64,000 bases of DNA from Mycteria americana. Its lineage: Eukaryota > Chordata > Aves > Ciconiiformes > Ciconiidae. The notes below the pieces were generated by a model. It worked only from the letters and a program-made list of their open reading frames with translations, was not told where the DNA came from and searched no databases. Made by a program: the position numbers and the translations under genes. The DNA is taken from contig NC_134368.1 in the NCBI RefSeq assembly GCF_035582795.1, positions 15,420,001-15,484,000 on the forward strand. Reading direction: 5' to 3'. Position 1 is the stretch's first letter, and every line of letters begins with the position of its first letter. Below are positions 36,553-48,335 of this stretch, piece by piece.

Positions 36553-39500
36553 GTAAGGTACATTCTGTATAGCAATAATAATGCCTTTGTACAAGTCTAA
36601 GCTGAAAGGCTAAGGGGGATATGATTACACCCTGGCAGAAAACATTCAGGGCACTGAATCCTGTACGCTGTGGACATGCTAGCCTGCTTGGAGCCAGCTC
36701 AGGGATCTCTATGCAGTGCTGCTATGCAGGCTGTAAACATGCCATAAGTGCTCTGACACCTATTTACAACAAGTTTAACTCCTGCTTCTACCAAGATAAG
36801 CAATAATAGAGTCAGATGCTATATTTTCTATGCCTCTTCCACTGGCTTTGTGGAGTTACTAAATTGAGCTGATACAAATGAGAATAAAATTATTCTCTGT
36901 CAGGCTAGTCTGCCTGGTTTATTTATGCTGGTTTGGTTTTTGGGTCTGTTCACTGGCAGAATAAACCAGTATAAGCTGGTGCAGTTGCAGTCCCTTTCTA
37001 CCCTTTCTTCCCCAAGCTGTTTGTTCCTATCCCTTCCCTTGTACCCACACTAGTGCTTTGTGCAACTGGGCCATGAAAAAGTTCAGGGAGTTTAGCTGTA
37101 ATAAAACTAGGCAAATATTGTGAGAACATACATAAGCTTAAAGTCATAAGCAATAGAAGTAAAGAGAACTTAATTTTGAGTACTACAATGTCAATTAATT
37201 TGGTGTCTTTACTGGTGCTTTATTTATTGTGAAAGCCACTATGACAAGCCACTGTACTGCTAATCTGCATGATATTCAGCAGATAGTGAGCCACTGCCTA
37301 ACCTCAGAAATGTCAGAATGGAGCTATGGAATTACTCCAGTCCTTTGTGGGTTTGGCAAAGACTTTGTAGGATCTCTAGTGACGTATGCTGGGCCTGATT
37401 CAAATCCCAACAATGAAATGCCTTTGATTTGGCTTATTGTTATTTCTGACCCTATAAATGTGGGGAGCACTGAGGCATTAAGAAAGATATTGTTTCTCTG
37501 ACATATCAGTTGGTCATTGCAGTTAACATCAAATGAAACAGAAAGAAAATCCCAGTTTGATTTTTCCTCTTTTACTTTTAAAGCACTCTTAATAACAAAA
37601 ATTCGATGCCCACCCAACCATCATGGTTTGTCATGTACACACCAGGATTTGAGTTTCTATGAGAAAATTGAACAAAAATGGTCCATATTTCACAATTCCC
37701 TTTCTTACACCATTGTCTGTAAATAACTTCAGAGAAGCTCTTTCCTTTTCCTCTCCTCTTCTCCTTTAAAATAATTCTTTAAATGGGATCTTTTTACATT
37801 TTAATTTTTCTACCCTTTTTGCATTTTTGTTCTACCCATCCTCCTGTAAGGGCCACTCCACCATCACTTCTGCATATTGTTAACATGGAATCAATGGAAA
37901 ATCACATTTAAATACAGTTCCTCTTTAATGCAAGACATTAGTATGCTCTGTGCTGTGTTCCATGATTGAAGTTCATCTTAATATTTTATAACATATGTTT
38001 TCTTATCCATTTTTATTAAGGGGTTGGAATTTTAGAGAGTAGCTAGGTTGGTTTCACTCCTAAACCCATGAATCTTGAGAAATAAAGTGAATCTGGACTG
38101 TGTTATGAGGAACTGCTGTGTCTGCACTGCTTTTCAGTCTTCATAGTAGGATGGTCCCTGAAAAGTGTCACTCTCTCCTACTCTTTTCACAGTGGGCATA
38201 TCAACATTATTTTTCTTGGGAAATTTCTAAAGGATCTCTTCCATATATACTTTTAGCTCTGCTCACTGCCAGTAACTCAGAGCCTGTGGGACAATGTGAG
38301 CATCCCACATATACAATAATTATTGCATATATATTTTCAAGTCAAATCCTCTTGCATCCAATATGGTGGGCAGTGGTGTGCAAAATCCAGGCCTGTCTGG
38401 TTTCTGCTCATTGTATCCCATTTCTAAGGCCCCATAGGCTGACAGCCACATATGTAGTTGTTTGGGATATTAATTCTCTTCACTACCTATATTAAATTAT
38501 ACTTGTAAGAACTCTGCATTGAGATTCCTTTGTGTTGGCTGCTGCTCAATTTATAAGGGTTCGTCTACCCAGGGAAGCTTGTGAGCCACAAACTAGGTTG
38601 TGAATGTACTAGGCACTAAACCAAGCTCTACCTAAAACATCTGGACTGTGCTTAACGAAAGCTGCCTCCTAACATTCATCAGTGCCATTTAGAGAGTGTT
38701 CAAATGGCTCGCTTCATCTCAAGTGGGTTATTGCCACATAAATTTTCACAGTTCTTAAAATTCAGCTGCATGGAGTTCTCTGTGCCCTGCCTCAAGACCT
38801 TCCAGTCCTGTATTTGTTTTACAAGCTCTTAATTTTTTTTTGCATTACACTTTGCTCCCAGTTTGAATTTATTGTAAGATTTGAATTGGTATAGACCTTA
38901 TCTGCATCTTTTCTTCCACTTTTCATCTTTCCTCTAAGCTCATTATATTTCTTTTCTCATTCTTAAATTCCTGTTCTTCTAGCTGCCATCATTTGTCCAA
39001 TGAAGAAGCTTTTCAGATAGCCGTATGTTAAACTATAGAATATGTAAGTCTGCAAATGTTGCAGGCCTAGCAGCAAAGAGACACGTGGGATTCTTCTATA
39101 TACAACATAGAATTGGTCTGAGTATATGCTCAACTATTTTTTTCAGGATTTCCAAAATCAGTGGGTTTGGAAGGTCTGAAAATATTTTGGCTTCATGAAA
39201 TGTTTTTCTTAAAAATACACGTGATGTGCATGCTGCCCCTGGAGACCAAAATACAGCGTTTTCAAGGCACATGAAAAGTAACAGCTTGGAGTAGTGACAG
39301 TGCAAGCTTTCCTGTACTATCTTGCTAATATTTTACTGGCTGTTCTCAAAAGCGTCTTCACTGATGAAAATTAGAAGGTAATCCAGCTGCTTCATCAGCT
39401 ATCTACTAAGATTATCCAAGCACATGGGAAACAATGCCTGTTGTGTTGTTATTGTGTGTGTATTTTTTGTTGTTGAAAAAATATCTCCATTTTTATTGCT

Positions 39501-39940
39501 CTTTCTTTTTGCCTGGTAGACAACGCATGGCCTTGTTCATATATGTAGAGGCCAAGTTTCTTTTTCAGCTTCTTAGACAAATATTGATGGATGTTGTTGA
39601 AGAACTGAGGAAGAACAGAGTTTGACTTTGTGAGTCTCGGCAGTAGTGTCGCTACAGAATTCAGTAGACTGAGCTTCTTTGTGTGAGTGCTAGCTGTATT
39701 CTTTTCCTGCAGAGCTTCATAGAAGAAACCATGCAGTCTGCAAGAGTCTAGGAGGGTATGGGAAGTTCTGAAAGGAGAGAGACTTTGAACGAGGTAAAAT
39801 CTCTTCAGCAACATTTAAGACGAAGAACATGTCTCTATTGACTTTTTCCAGGCATATATGCTGGTTGTGGGAAATGACTGCCATAGGTATTACTGGCCTT
39901 ATTTGTTCTACTTATGACAGTCATCATGATCATCATGATG
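36553..39940. other. intergenic, no gene recognised
   Basis: AT-rich DNA. A 125-codon + frame (38118-38495) and the other frames have no motifs. I see no other repeats or RNA genes. Confidence 0.5.
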
Positions 39941-40310
39941 ACATTTAGGTGCCCAACGTCAGGGCAGAGTGAGGACCAGCTGCTCGCTCAGAGATGGGGA
40001 GCTGGTTGCAACTCCACAGCCAGCAGAGCAGGGCCTCTCTGGCTGGAGCCTGTCCTGCTGCCCAGAGTGAGGGGAGCAGGGCAGCCAGGGGCACCCCCAG
40101 CCGGGGCATCGGGCACCTCCCTGACATCAGCCCACAGGGAGCTCACGAGGGAGGGCCCAGAGGAGGCTGGTCAGGGACAGTCAAGGCTGTTGGTGAGCCC
40201 TGACACACGAAACGCACTGAAATCAAGTGATACATAAATACTTTGCATGAGATTCAGATCTCCTTAGGAGTTAGGCTCCTAACTACCTTTGGGGAATCTG
40301 ACCTAAGGCT
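39941..40310. repeat. ancient repeat relic interrupted by a GC-rich insert
   Basis: The flanks look like two parts of one old element. CATTTAGGTGCCCAAC is on the left (39942-39957). GGAGTTAGGCTCCTAACTAC then TTTGGGGAATCTGACC is on the right (about 40267-40302). Between them 39960-40205 is distinctly GC-rich (GAGGGGAGCAGGGCAGCC-like), with a 107-codon chance frame. The insert has no recognised identity. Confidence 0.4.
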
Positions 40311-43288
40311 TTGATTCTAGGCTTCCTCTTAGCTACCATTGCTTTGGATCCGCTAGTCAGGTGCTATCCAAGTTAGATGATAATCTGCCTAAAACACTAG
40401 CAGCAAACAGAGTTGTTAGTTGCACAAATACATTTGCTGTAACTACTGCTGCTGTTGGATCAGTCAAGAAGCAGTAGTGATAAAAGGCAAAAAACCCCTA
40501 ATATACACTGTACTATAAGATTCAAAGCTTTGTAGGATAAGCACAGATCTGCAGGTTTACACTTTGAGTTGTGAGCAAAGAACTGAAGATTTTACCCTCT
40601 GAAGTCTGCTGCTTTGGAAAATAACATTTATTTCGGTGCATAGGCTAAGTATATAAACAAAATCATTGTTTTTTATAAAACCTTGTCTATAAGGTAATTT
40701 TTTTCTGATGAAGACCTACAATTTTCTTCCTCACTTGGAATTTCACCTGCTTTTTACATTCAATGTCCAAAGGCAGGGACAGTGTTCCCATTTACGTGAG
40801 GAAGAATCAGCACACCTGAGAATTATCCTTGCATGCAGAAGCCAGCTCTTCAACATTTCCATAGTTCAAGCTTAATTGCATGGAACATACACATACACAC
40901 ACACTTCTTTGATGATGTCGTTTGGATAGCATATATCATGTTAGGAGTTGCATTACAACTAAAGAATTGTTTTATACATAATGTCTCTAAGAATTAAATA
41001 TGCCTCTGAAAAATTGGAAAATCAAGCTATCATTTTTTCCCTGAATTTCTATTGTTAGGCATCATAGATACAGATACATTTTAAGGCAAAAATATATTTT
41101 ACATGAGGGGGTTCTATTTTTTAAATATTTTTGGTGTAAATTTTGGTGGGATGGTCTAGTTTCAAGAGGAATAACAGAACCTTGATGTTACTGCCAATTG
41201 AACTGGTTTCTAGCGGTCAGTATTTGTTGCCACAGACAATACAAGTTGCTTATAGCTATGTTCATATCCATTCTTTCCACAAAACTTTGTTTCATTGTAC
41301 ACAGTGACCATACTTCCTTTGTACAAGTTGTATTGTCTTACAATCCTACTTTTAAACACCAAAGATTTCTTTACACATCCACAAAGTTGTTGCATTTACT
41401 TTGAGTTAAAGCCTATAAGCATGCATGCTATTGGCTTAAAAATTTAAACAGTGACCAAATACAGCTTCTCCCCTTTTGATTTGCCTTGATTACAAACGTG
41501 CACTGTAAGCAAATTGCCTTCCTTTTGATATTTTGTTCAGTTTGCAACACTGCCATCACATAAAGTTACTGGTTTTATGCCAGAAAATATATAAAATGTA
41601 TAAAATAGACCATAGAGAGTTTTCTATTTTCCATGCCAAATTAGGACCTTTGTAGCTGGAGTGCATTAGAGGGGAAGACGTTCAGGAGCTTTACCTCTTT
41701 TGTTTACCTCTCACACGAAAGGAACTCAAAACATGAGGAGTTACCTGTCTGTGAGTGGAGATGAACCCCACCGTCCCCTCTTTAATGGGCACATTGATTG
41801 ATAACCACAGGGAAACACTGACTCTTTTTCACTAGCAGCTTTGCCCAGGACCTATTACTGGACATGCCTGTTAAGCAGGTATACCAAGACCTGATGATCA
41901 GCACGCTGTCCTCACACTGCACACAAAACTGTTGTAGTTTGCAAACTCCTAATTCCTCCTCTTCCAGACATACTTCTGCTGAGGCACAACTGAGTGCACA
42001 GTGCATGCGTTCTTACAGATTTCCCTGCATTGCTTGTGGTGGGACTGTAGTCCTTTGTGTGTGTTTTGGAATTTTACTCCAACCTTAAAATCTTAAATTT
42101 CAAGGTTAGTCTTTTTAGCAATTACAGGAAGCTCCAGCATGTACTATTGAAACCTATCTGCTCCAAAGTAAGCTTTAAACTTTCAAAACAAGGTGGCTGT
42201 CGAAGTGCAAATTAACTACTGAGTAGATGCAGTTACTGTATACAGGAAGCTAGGATCAAGTTCAAATAAAAGCTCCGGGCACCAGTTCTTAGCAACTGAT
42301 TTTAAAGCAGTTGTAATCTTCAAAGCTATCTATTTATCTCTACAGCAGAGGCCCTGGGTATTATATACCTAATGAGTTAGACCATTTGAGCAACCTTCTT
42401 TCACATTAAAAAGGTACTTTAACTTTTTCCTTTGCCAGATTAACTCTTCAGTCCATTTCTGACAGATGAGATCAGCTATATGGAATTTTAATATTGTATT
42501 TCTTTTAAAATGTGTCTCTGTTTATTTCCTTGTGCCTGAATGGAAGTTTTAAGACTGCTGAGGTTCAAAAGTGGTTGTGTAATATTACCATTAGTGTTTT
42601 GGGGTGTTTTTCAGTAACTACTGGTCACATACATAAAGCACAAATAAATAAGTAAAAGTAGAAATAAAGACACAACCTTGTTCCCAAAGGATTTGCAGCT
42701 AAGGTCCTGATCCAGTAAAAGGGTTATGTGCTTAATTGTATGTGCCATGTGTGGTTCTGTTGACCTTAGTGGGAGTATTCACAGTATTCACAGTGGTTTA
42801 GCATGTGCATAAATCTTTGCAAAGTTAGGAGGTAAACTATAGTATGTCCATTAAAATTTACTTTGCTTTAACGAACTGTAGTTTCTTTTTTCATCCAAAA
42901 ATGTATAGAGTATTCCAGTTATTTTAAAGTACCTAAGTTTCATTAGAAAGTGAATAAACTATAACATAACATAGGCACCAATAAGTTGTTTTTTTCTAAA
43001 AGCAGGAAGGGAAGGTGAAGTTCAAAATTTCAAAATAACTTTCTTATTCCTACAGTTTAAATGTAAAAAAGCAGCACTCTAATAGCAAAAATCTATAGAT
43101 TCTTATCCAATGCCCACTTAAACGGGCATACTTCAAGGGAGTGTAAACATTAGCTTCATTAAATGTTGGAACAAGATATATAGCTGAATATGCACAAAAC
43201 CAGAGGTTAATTCTATCACCTACATTTGCAGGAGCACTCTACTGTGGGCCAAGCTGTGAATTCCTTGTTTCTATGGGCAAGAAGTTAC
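40311..43288. other. intergenic, old repeat remnant, no gene recognised
   Basis: AT-rich DNA containing the ancient-repeat relic at 42701-42824 (listed) and a CA-rich run near 40881-40905. The stretch 42240-42500 is non-repetitive and motif-rich and might be a conserved element, but I have no strong signal. Confidence 0.45.
42701..42824. repeat. ancient amniote repeat relic (partly palindromic)
   Basis: The blocks AAGGTCCTGATCCAGTAAAA, TTATGTGCTTAATTG, GTTGACCTTAGTGGGAGTAT and TAGCATGTGCATAAATCTTTGC follow the order of an old, partly palindromic element that I recall from turtle and archosaur DNA. Its ends read 'gatcctgcaa..gcttaa' and its centre 'ttgacttcaatggga'. I cannot name it. Confidence 0.45.
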
Positions 43289-43338
43289 CTGTGCAAGCAC
43301 CTGTGAAGTAACATGTTTGTGGAGTGAGGCATTAGTTA
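43289..43338 (-). ncRNA. candidate exon of a minus-strand lncRNA (motif-based)
   Basis: The minus strand has an acceptor tract ending TTCTGCCATCCTTACAG before 43338, and a donor CACAG|GTAACT after 43289. They enclose 50 nt. It is about 1.5 kb downstream, in the divergent direction, of the STX18 CpG island, where an early exon of an STX18-AS1-like transcript would be expected. Weak evidence alone. Confidence 0.22.
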
Positions 43339-44152
43339 CTGTAAGGATGGCAGAACCACAGCATATGAAAACCACCCTAACATGTAGCATTGGTGAACGT
43401 GTCTCAGAAGTGCCTTCAGGGAGTTTCAGACTGAGGGTGTCAGTGTGATCAAGGAGTTCCTGGAATTTTATTAAGTGTGCTTACTTTGGTTTTGGTAATG
43501 CAAAGAAAAGGTAAACAACCAATTTTAGGAAACATACCTGAAAGTATCTGATTTACCATGTGTAAATTCCACAGAGCTTTATTAAATATGTCTTTTGCTA
43601 AAGTATCTTTATACTGAATTTCTTACTCTTGAAAGAGGAAAGCCTTTTGGCTTGAGGTTCAATCAAATGCTGCTGGCATGCCTGGAATGAAAAGTTTAAC
43701 CTCCGTCATTGTCCACTTTTTTAATACCTTAAATATATTTTCATGGTAAATCCAGCACCGAGGACAGGGACTTAAAACGGTCTATTCCTTTAATTAGAAA
43801 TAGATATCTGTACCACAATAAAAACACAATTTAAAATAGAACAATAATAAAAAAGTATGTATTAATACTAATCATAATATGACTATGACGGAACCACTAA
43901 TCTATAGCTAGGGCTGAATTGATGAGAATTGAATTGAAAGCAGAGTATTAATCAACAATGGAAGAAAGCCTGGTACTCTGGAGCAGATAGGAAAAATAGT
44001 TGTGGTTGATTAAGTTCCAGTCTGCTGGGGAGAGGCAGGATTTTGAAATCGTGTTCTTTGGAGACTGTCTCAGGGAACGTGCTTCTGGTCAGTGACAGCA
44101 CACTTAAAAACTACATGGTATCTGCTGGATGCCAGAGCATTATATGGCATAT

Positions 44153-44200
<48 letters not shown>

Positions 44201-44789
44201 AAACACCACCACTTGTTTATTTGGTCAAAAGTTTTCCCCTCTGTGCCATGCAATTTCACGTAGCTAGTCCACTGCACGGAACATGGTAACACAGTTGCCT
44301 CAATAACAAAGGTTTTTCAGAATCAGTTAGATCGCAGACAGTGATGTGTGGTGACTGACTGTGATGCACCTTCCAGGTACCGGTGTGATACCGTCCCAGT
44401 GTCGGATGGCAGCAGATCGGAGGACCTCAGAGGTCAGCTTCCCGGTGGAGAAGAAATCGCCGCTGCACGTTCCAGGGGTGGCAGGGCTGCTCCACCGGTA
44501 CAGCTCAGGGGTCAGTAATCGGGGGACATACACGTGTGACCATTTCCTAGGGGAATCTCACACCAGCGCTAATCCCAGATCCCAGTGCAGATCTGCTAAC
44601 ATGTATTGATTAATACATTAAAACTCTAATCATCTTGTCTTTCCACGACTAAGTTGCCAAGCTAAAAACTTGGGAGACTGCGTATAACAGCACCACCTGG
44701 CTACACCTGCCACGACGCCATGGTGGGGTGCTCTAGGCGTCTAAGTTTTGTTGGAATATAACTTTTATTCCGCAAAGTCGCTACTTGCT
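43339..44789. other. upstream flank of STX18 promoter island
   Basis: AT-rich to about 44320, then a less AT-rich, CpG-containing patch at about 44381-44590 leading toward the STX18 island. The patch contains no recognised gene or repeat. Another minus-strand donor-like TTTCAG|GTATGT is at 43539/43538 with a pyrimidine-rich acceptor near 43628, a further weak exon candidate. Confidence 0.45.
44152..44200. repeat. (TG)n(TA)n compound microsatellite
   Basis: About twelve TG units followed by about nine TA units, flanked by TATA-rich sequence. Confidence 0.95.
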
Positions 44790-45830
44790 AGGAGACAGCA
44801 GCCAGGTGCCGGGGAGCCACGTCCAGCCCCGCCGCAGCGCTCCCGCCCCGGTGCGTGCGCGGGCCGGCGCTGGCTTCAGCTGACGCGAGGCGAGCCGTGA
44901 CGGGGAAGGCAGCCGCCTCTCCCGGACGCGAGCACCGGCTGCCCGCGGCTGAGCGGGCTCGGCCTTGCACTCCCCGCCGCAGGCCAGGCCGGCTCGGCGG
45001 AGGCTGACGAGGAGTGTGGCCCCGCGGCCGGACGGCGGCAGTGAATTAAACTGGGAGCGCGGAGAAGGCAGCGTGGGGACGAGGCCTCCCCTGCACCCCT
45101 CCCGCACCCCCACGCAGGGCGGAACGCGCCGCGCGGGGCCGCGTTGCGCGGGGAAGAGTGCGCGACGGCACCGCCACCGGCCGGCGGCGGAGGGGGCGGG
45201 CCGCCATGGCGGTGGACATCACCCTGCTCTTCAAGGCCAGCGTGAAGACGGTGAAGACTCGCAACAAGGCGCTGGGGGTGGCGGCGGGGGACAGCGCCAG
45301 GGACGAGCTGCTCAGGCGGAGCGCCGCCCGCTCCAAGAGCGACTTCACCAGCCGGGCCCGGGAGGTGGTGAGTGCGGCGGCGGGCACCCAGGCCCCGGGG
45401 GGAGGACGGGCGGCAGCCGGGCCCGCCGCCGGCCTGCGCTTGACGGCGCCCCGTCAGCGGCTCCGCCTGGGCGCCGCCGCGGGCAGCCCGCCCCCCTCAC
45501 CCCCGCCTCGGAACGGGCCGCCGCGTCCAAGCTCTCCCCGGGGGCCCGGGGCGAGCGAGCAGGCCCCGGAGTCGCCCGCAAGCAACCCCGGGGCAGCTCT
45601 TTCCCACACGGATGTGGGCTGGGAGGGCGGGAGCGCAGCGTGAGAGCCGGGAGCCCGGCGGCTGATGTGGCGGCTGGGGAAGGCTCCGAGCCCGCCTGTC
45701 GCCCGCGTTCCCCCTGGCGCGGCTCCTCCCGGGCAGGGGCCCGCTCCGCGGCAGGGGCACGCAGGGCCGCCCCGGGGGCCTCCGCTGGCTGCGTCCCCTT
45801 CCTGCGAGGGCTGACGCTTCTAGTCGGGCA
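44790..45830. promoter_or_regulatory. STX18: STX18 CpG island promoter
   Basis: About 1 kb of very GC-rich, CpG-dense DNA surrounds the STX18 first exon, in contrast to AT-rich flanks. There is no TATA box. Sites visible include a GC box GGGGGCGGG at 45192-45200, GGGCGG near 45116, an NRF1-like GTGCGTGCGCGGGC at about 44851-44864 and CRE-like TGACGC/TGACGG near 44880-44900. The transcription start is probably some tens to about 150 bases before the ATG. Islands of this kind often fire in both directions, which would suit a divergent lncRNA. Long GC-rich open frames here on both strands are composition artefacts. Confidence 0.85.
45206..45367 (+). CDS. STX18: syntaxin 18, first coding exon (N-terminal 54 residues)
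   Basis: This exon encodes the N-terminus of syntaxin 18, an ER-resident Qa-SNARE. It works with BNIP1 (Sec20), USE1 and SEC22B, and the NRZ tether, in COPI-dependent Golgi-to-ER retrograde transport. The start ATG at 45206 sits in an ideal Kozak context (GCCGCCATGG). The product opens [20 protein letters not shown], carrying the D4-x-T6-x-x-F9 N-peptide known in this family to bind the SM protein Sly1/SCFD1, then KALGVA and the segment ending FTSRAREV. The exon holds 54 whole codons and ends in phase 0 at a strong donor, GTG|GTGAGT (45368). The mammalian protein, as I recall it, has about two more residues in the glycine-rich stretch near residues 26-32. The coiled-coil SNARE motif and C-terminal membrane anchor are in later exons outside this window. 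No in-frame ATG lies upstream; the in-frame codon at 45158 is GTG. Confidence 0.93.
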
Positions 45831-47149
45831 CAACCCACTTTCCTTCAGTCTATGCCGCGGTCGGGCATGCATTCACACGGGTATTTCCTCACGCCAATTG
45901 CCACGTAAGAGATTGCTTCCATAACAAATATGAGCATAAGCGTTTGTAATGTTGCACCGTATATGCTGTCTTTAGTATTTTTTTTTTTTCTGTCACACAG
46001 TATGGCTGTAAAGTGCTAATTCTATACAAATTACGTGTGAAAAGGTAATCAGAACAATTTAAGACTTGAAAAGTCAAGCATGGAGAGAGACATTAAGGAA
46101 TTATAGAGCTGAAGGCTGACCAGCATTAGTAATAGTCCTCAGTCCGCAGTCGTGCTGTAAAACCAAACCTGTTGCAGGTTATTTTCCTCCCTACTGAGTA
46201 AAAGGCAGGGAAAGAAAAGTCTGATACCAAAGCAGGGCTTGAATAGCACTTGTTTAATAAGGCACTGGAACATATTTTGAAAAACTAAAAGAAAAAGACT
46301 GCTCAGTACGCTCTCTGAGGAGACAGGCTTACAGAACGCATATGCAAGTTTAGGACTAAACAAAGAATGCACAAGTAACTTTGTTCTGTCATTTTCTAAC
46401 TTATGAATAGTTTAGTTTTCAAGCACAGATATTAATGTTACATTTCTGCGCTCATTGTACTTATCCCAATTCTGAGAGAGAGTACTTAAAAACTCATGTG
46501 TTTTATAACACTTGATATTTGATGTTCAGTAGCTCAGTGATTGCTTTGAGGCCTAAGCAGAGGGTGTCAAGTTGCGTACCTGTTAAATGAACGTATAATT
46601 ATTAACCATTACAAAAAGTTGATTGAAGTGACTTGTCAACTGTGAGTTCTATGGTAGGATCTATCTGCAGTGATCAGACCAGTCCATAAAACTATATTAA
46701 AGATCTTTGTCCATGAGATCTACCTTTTTTCCCCCACTGCATCTCCTGATTTTAACTAAAGATATTCCACATTCTGCAGTGTTAGAGAGAACAAGCTCCT
46801 TCAGTCTTACCCCAGAACAGGGCAGCCTTTTTACTTTTTAACACAATGTGTGTGTATAAATTCCTAGAATTCTAAAAAGGATAGAAATTTTACCACAGGG
46901 TATCATGTTGGCATTTATCTGCATCATCAACAGGGCTGCAACTTTTAAATCTGCTGTTCAGAACTCCAGCACTTGGGCTGATGCTGAGGGCAGGTCATTA
47001 TCCTCTAAGAGTTTAGCACTAGATGGTGTTGGGATGCTTTGCTGAAGTGTTTCACAGTTACTTGCAGTAGCAGAGAAAGCAAGAGGAAATCTGAGGTTTT
47101 TAGGTTCCATTATAGATACTCTTATAGCCACAGACTTCTTTATTCCCTC

Positions 47150-47560
47150 CAAAGCTTTTTACCTTCTGCCCCATTGCCTCCAGTACTCTCTGTCTGCGCT
47201 TCGGTTCCTCCCTCTCAGTTTCAGTGTCTGTATTCCAAATAATTTATAGCCTCAGACTAGGCTCACATCCACTGCTTCTTCCCTTTCTATCACCAATGCT
47301 CCCTTGCTTTTGCTTCCTCCCAGTTTTGTTTTGGTTTTTTTTTCTGAAGTTCTGTTCATGCTCAAGCCTAGCCTCATCTTCTCATTGCCCAGCTGCAGTC
47401 CTGTGCAGTGATGGCACGCTATAGCTACCTGCTTTTCCTCCTGGTTTAGTCCTTTGTTTCCCTCTATTCACATCTGCTATTTCGTGCTGGCCCCAGTCTT
47501 CTCTCTGAGCTCCTCATCGTTTCTGAGTTTCCTTGGGGCACTGTCCAGACAACAGAAAGA
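47150..47560 (+). mobile_element. pyrimidine-rich tract, possible decayed LINE
   Basis: C/T-rich + strand (CCTCCCTCTCAGTTTCAG, CTTCCCTTTCTATCACC, GCTCAAGCCTAGCCTCATC) of the same style as the L2-like tract at 12400-13640. No diagnostic 3' end is visible, so the assignment is weak. Confidence 0.25.
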
Positions 47561-48335
47561 AGGACAAAGATGTGGATAAAAGTATCTTGTTTAATTACAA
47601 GAGCTTCAAGTGAAGTAAATAGCTAATGCCAACGTGGATGAGCTGAAGGGTCTGTCTGAGGGGGAGGGTGGGTTTAATTAATGATACTTACATAAACAAT
47701 GACTTTGGAGAAGGAGCCAAGGCTAAAAATGTGTTGCTGAAGCACGTCTGAACATGATTTCTATCAAGATGCTGATCAGTGAGTAGGAGTGAGATGGATT
47801 GGCCTTGCTTTGCTCCTGTAACTCAGGTACATTTGTGATGATGAGCCAACAACCTGCCAGACCAGAGACCACCATTTTGATGTGTGAATAAAACATTGAA
47901 ACTCCAGCTAGAAGAATAAGCTCTGTAGTAAAATAAATTATGATTTTAACTGCTTGTTTCAGCCAAATAAAGTTTGGTTTGATTATATATGTCAAACCCT
48001 CTTTCAAATACTTTGTTGTAGCCTCGCAATTAAAAATTTAGCTGCTTCTGCCAAGGCTATGCAACTTAGCTTGGAAATGTAATCTTTGGCAGATGTATTA
48101 ATTCTTTAACATATTTATTTTTTAAAAAGCTCCCCAAAAGCTAGTGAATTCTTCCATGTCTACATACAGGTTTTTTGTGTATTGTTTAATCTGAGGAACA
48201 TGTGAAATAGTTAATTAGTGTTGTCTGTAGAAATTGTCATGAAAGATACTGGTCAGAATCCATATAGGATAGGAGTGGAGACCCTGAATAACCTACACCT
48301 AGTCACCACTTTCATGATGCCTTATTTGGTTGCAG

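Noticed and set aside
45345-45872. 175-codon minus-strand open frame in the CpG island
   Set aside because: GC-composition artefact antisense to STX18 exon 1 and intron; no motif.
44965-45924. 319-codon + strand open frame across the CpG island
   Set aside because: It overlaps STX18 exon 1 in a different frame, and its Ala/Gly/Pro/Arg bias is what GC-rich DNA produces in any stop-poor frame.
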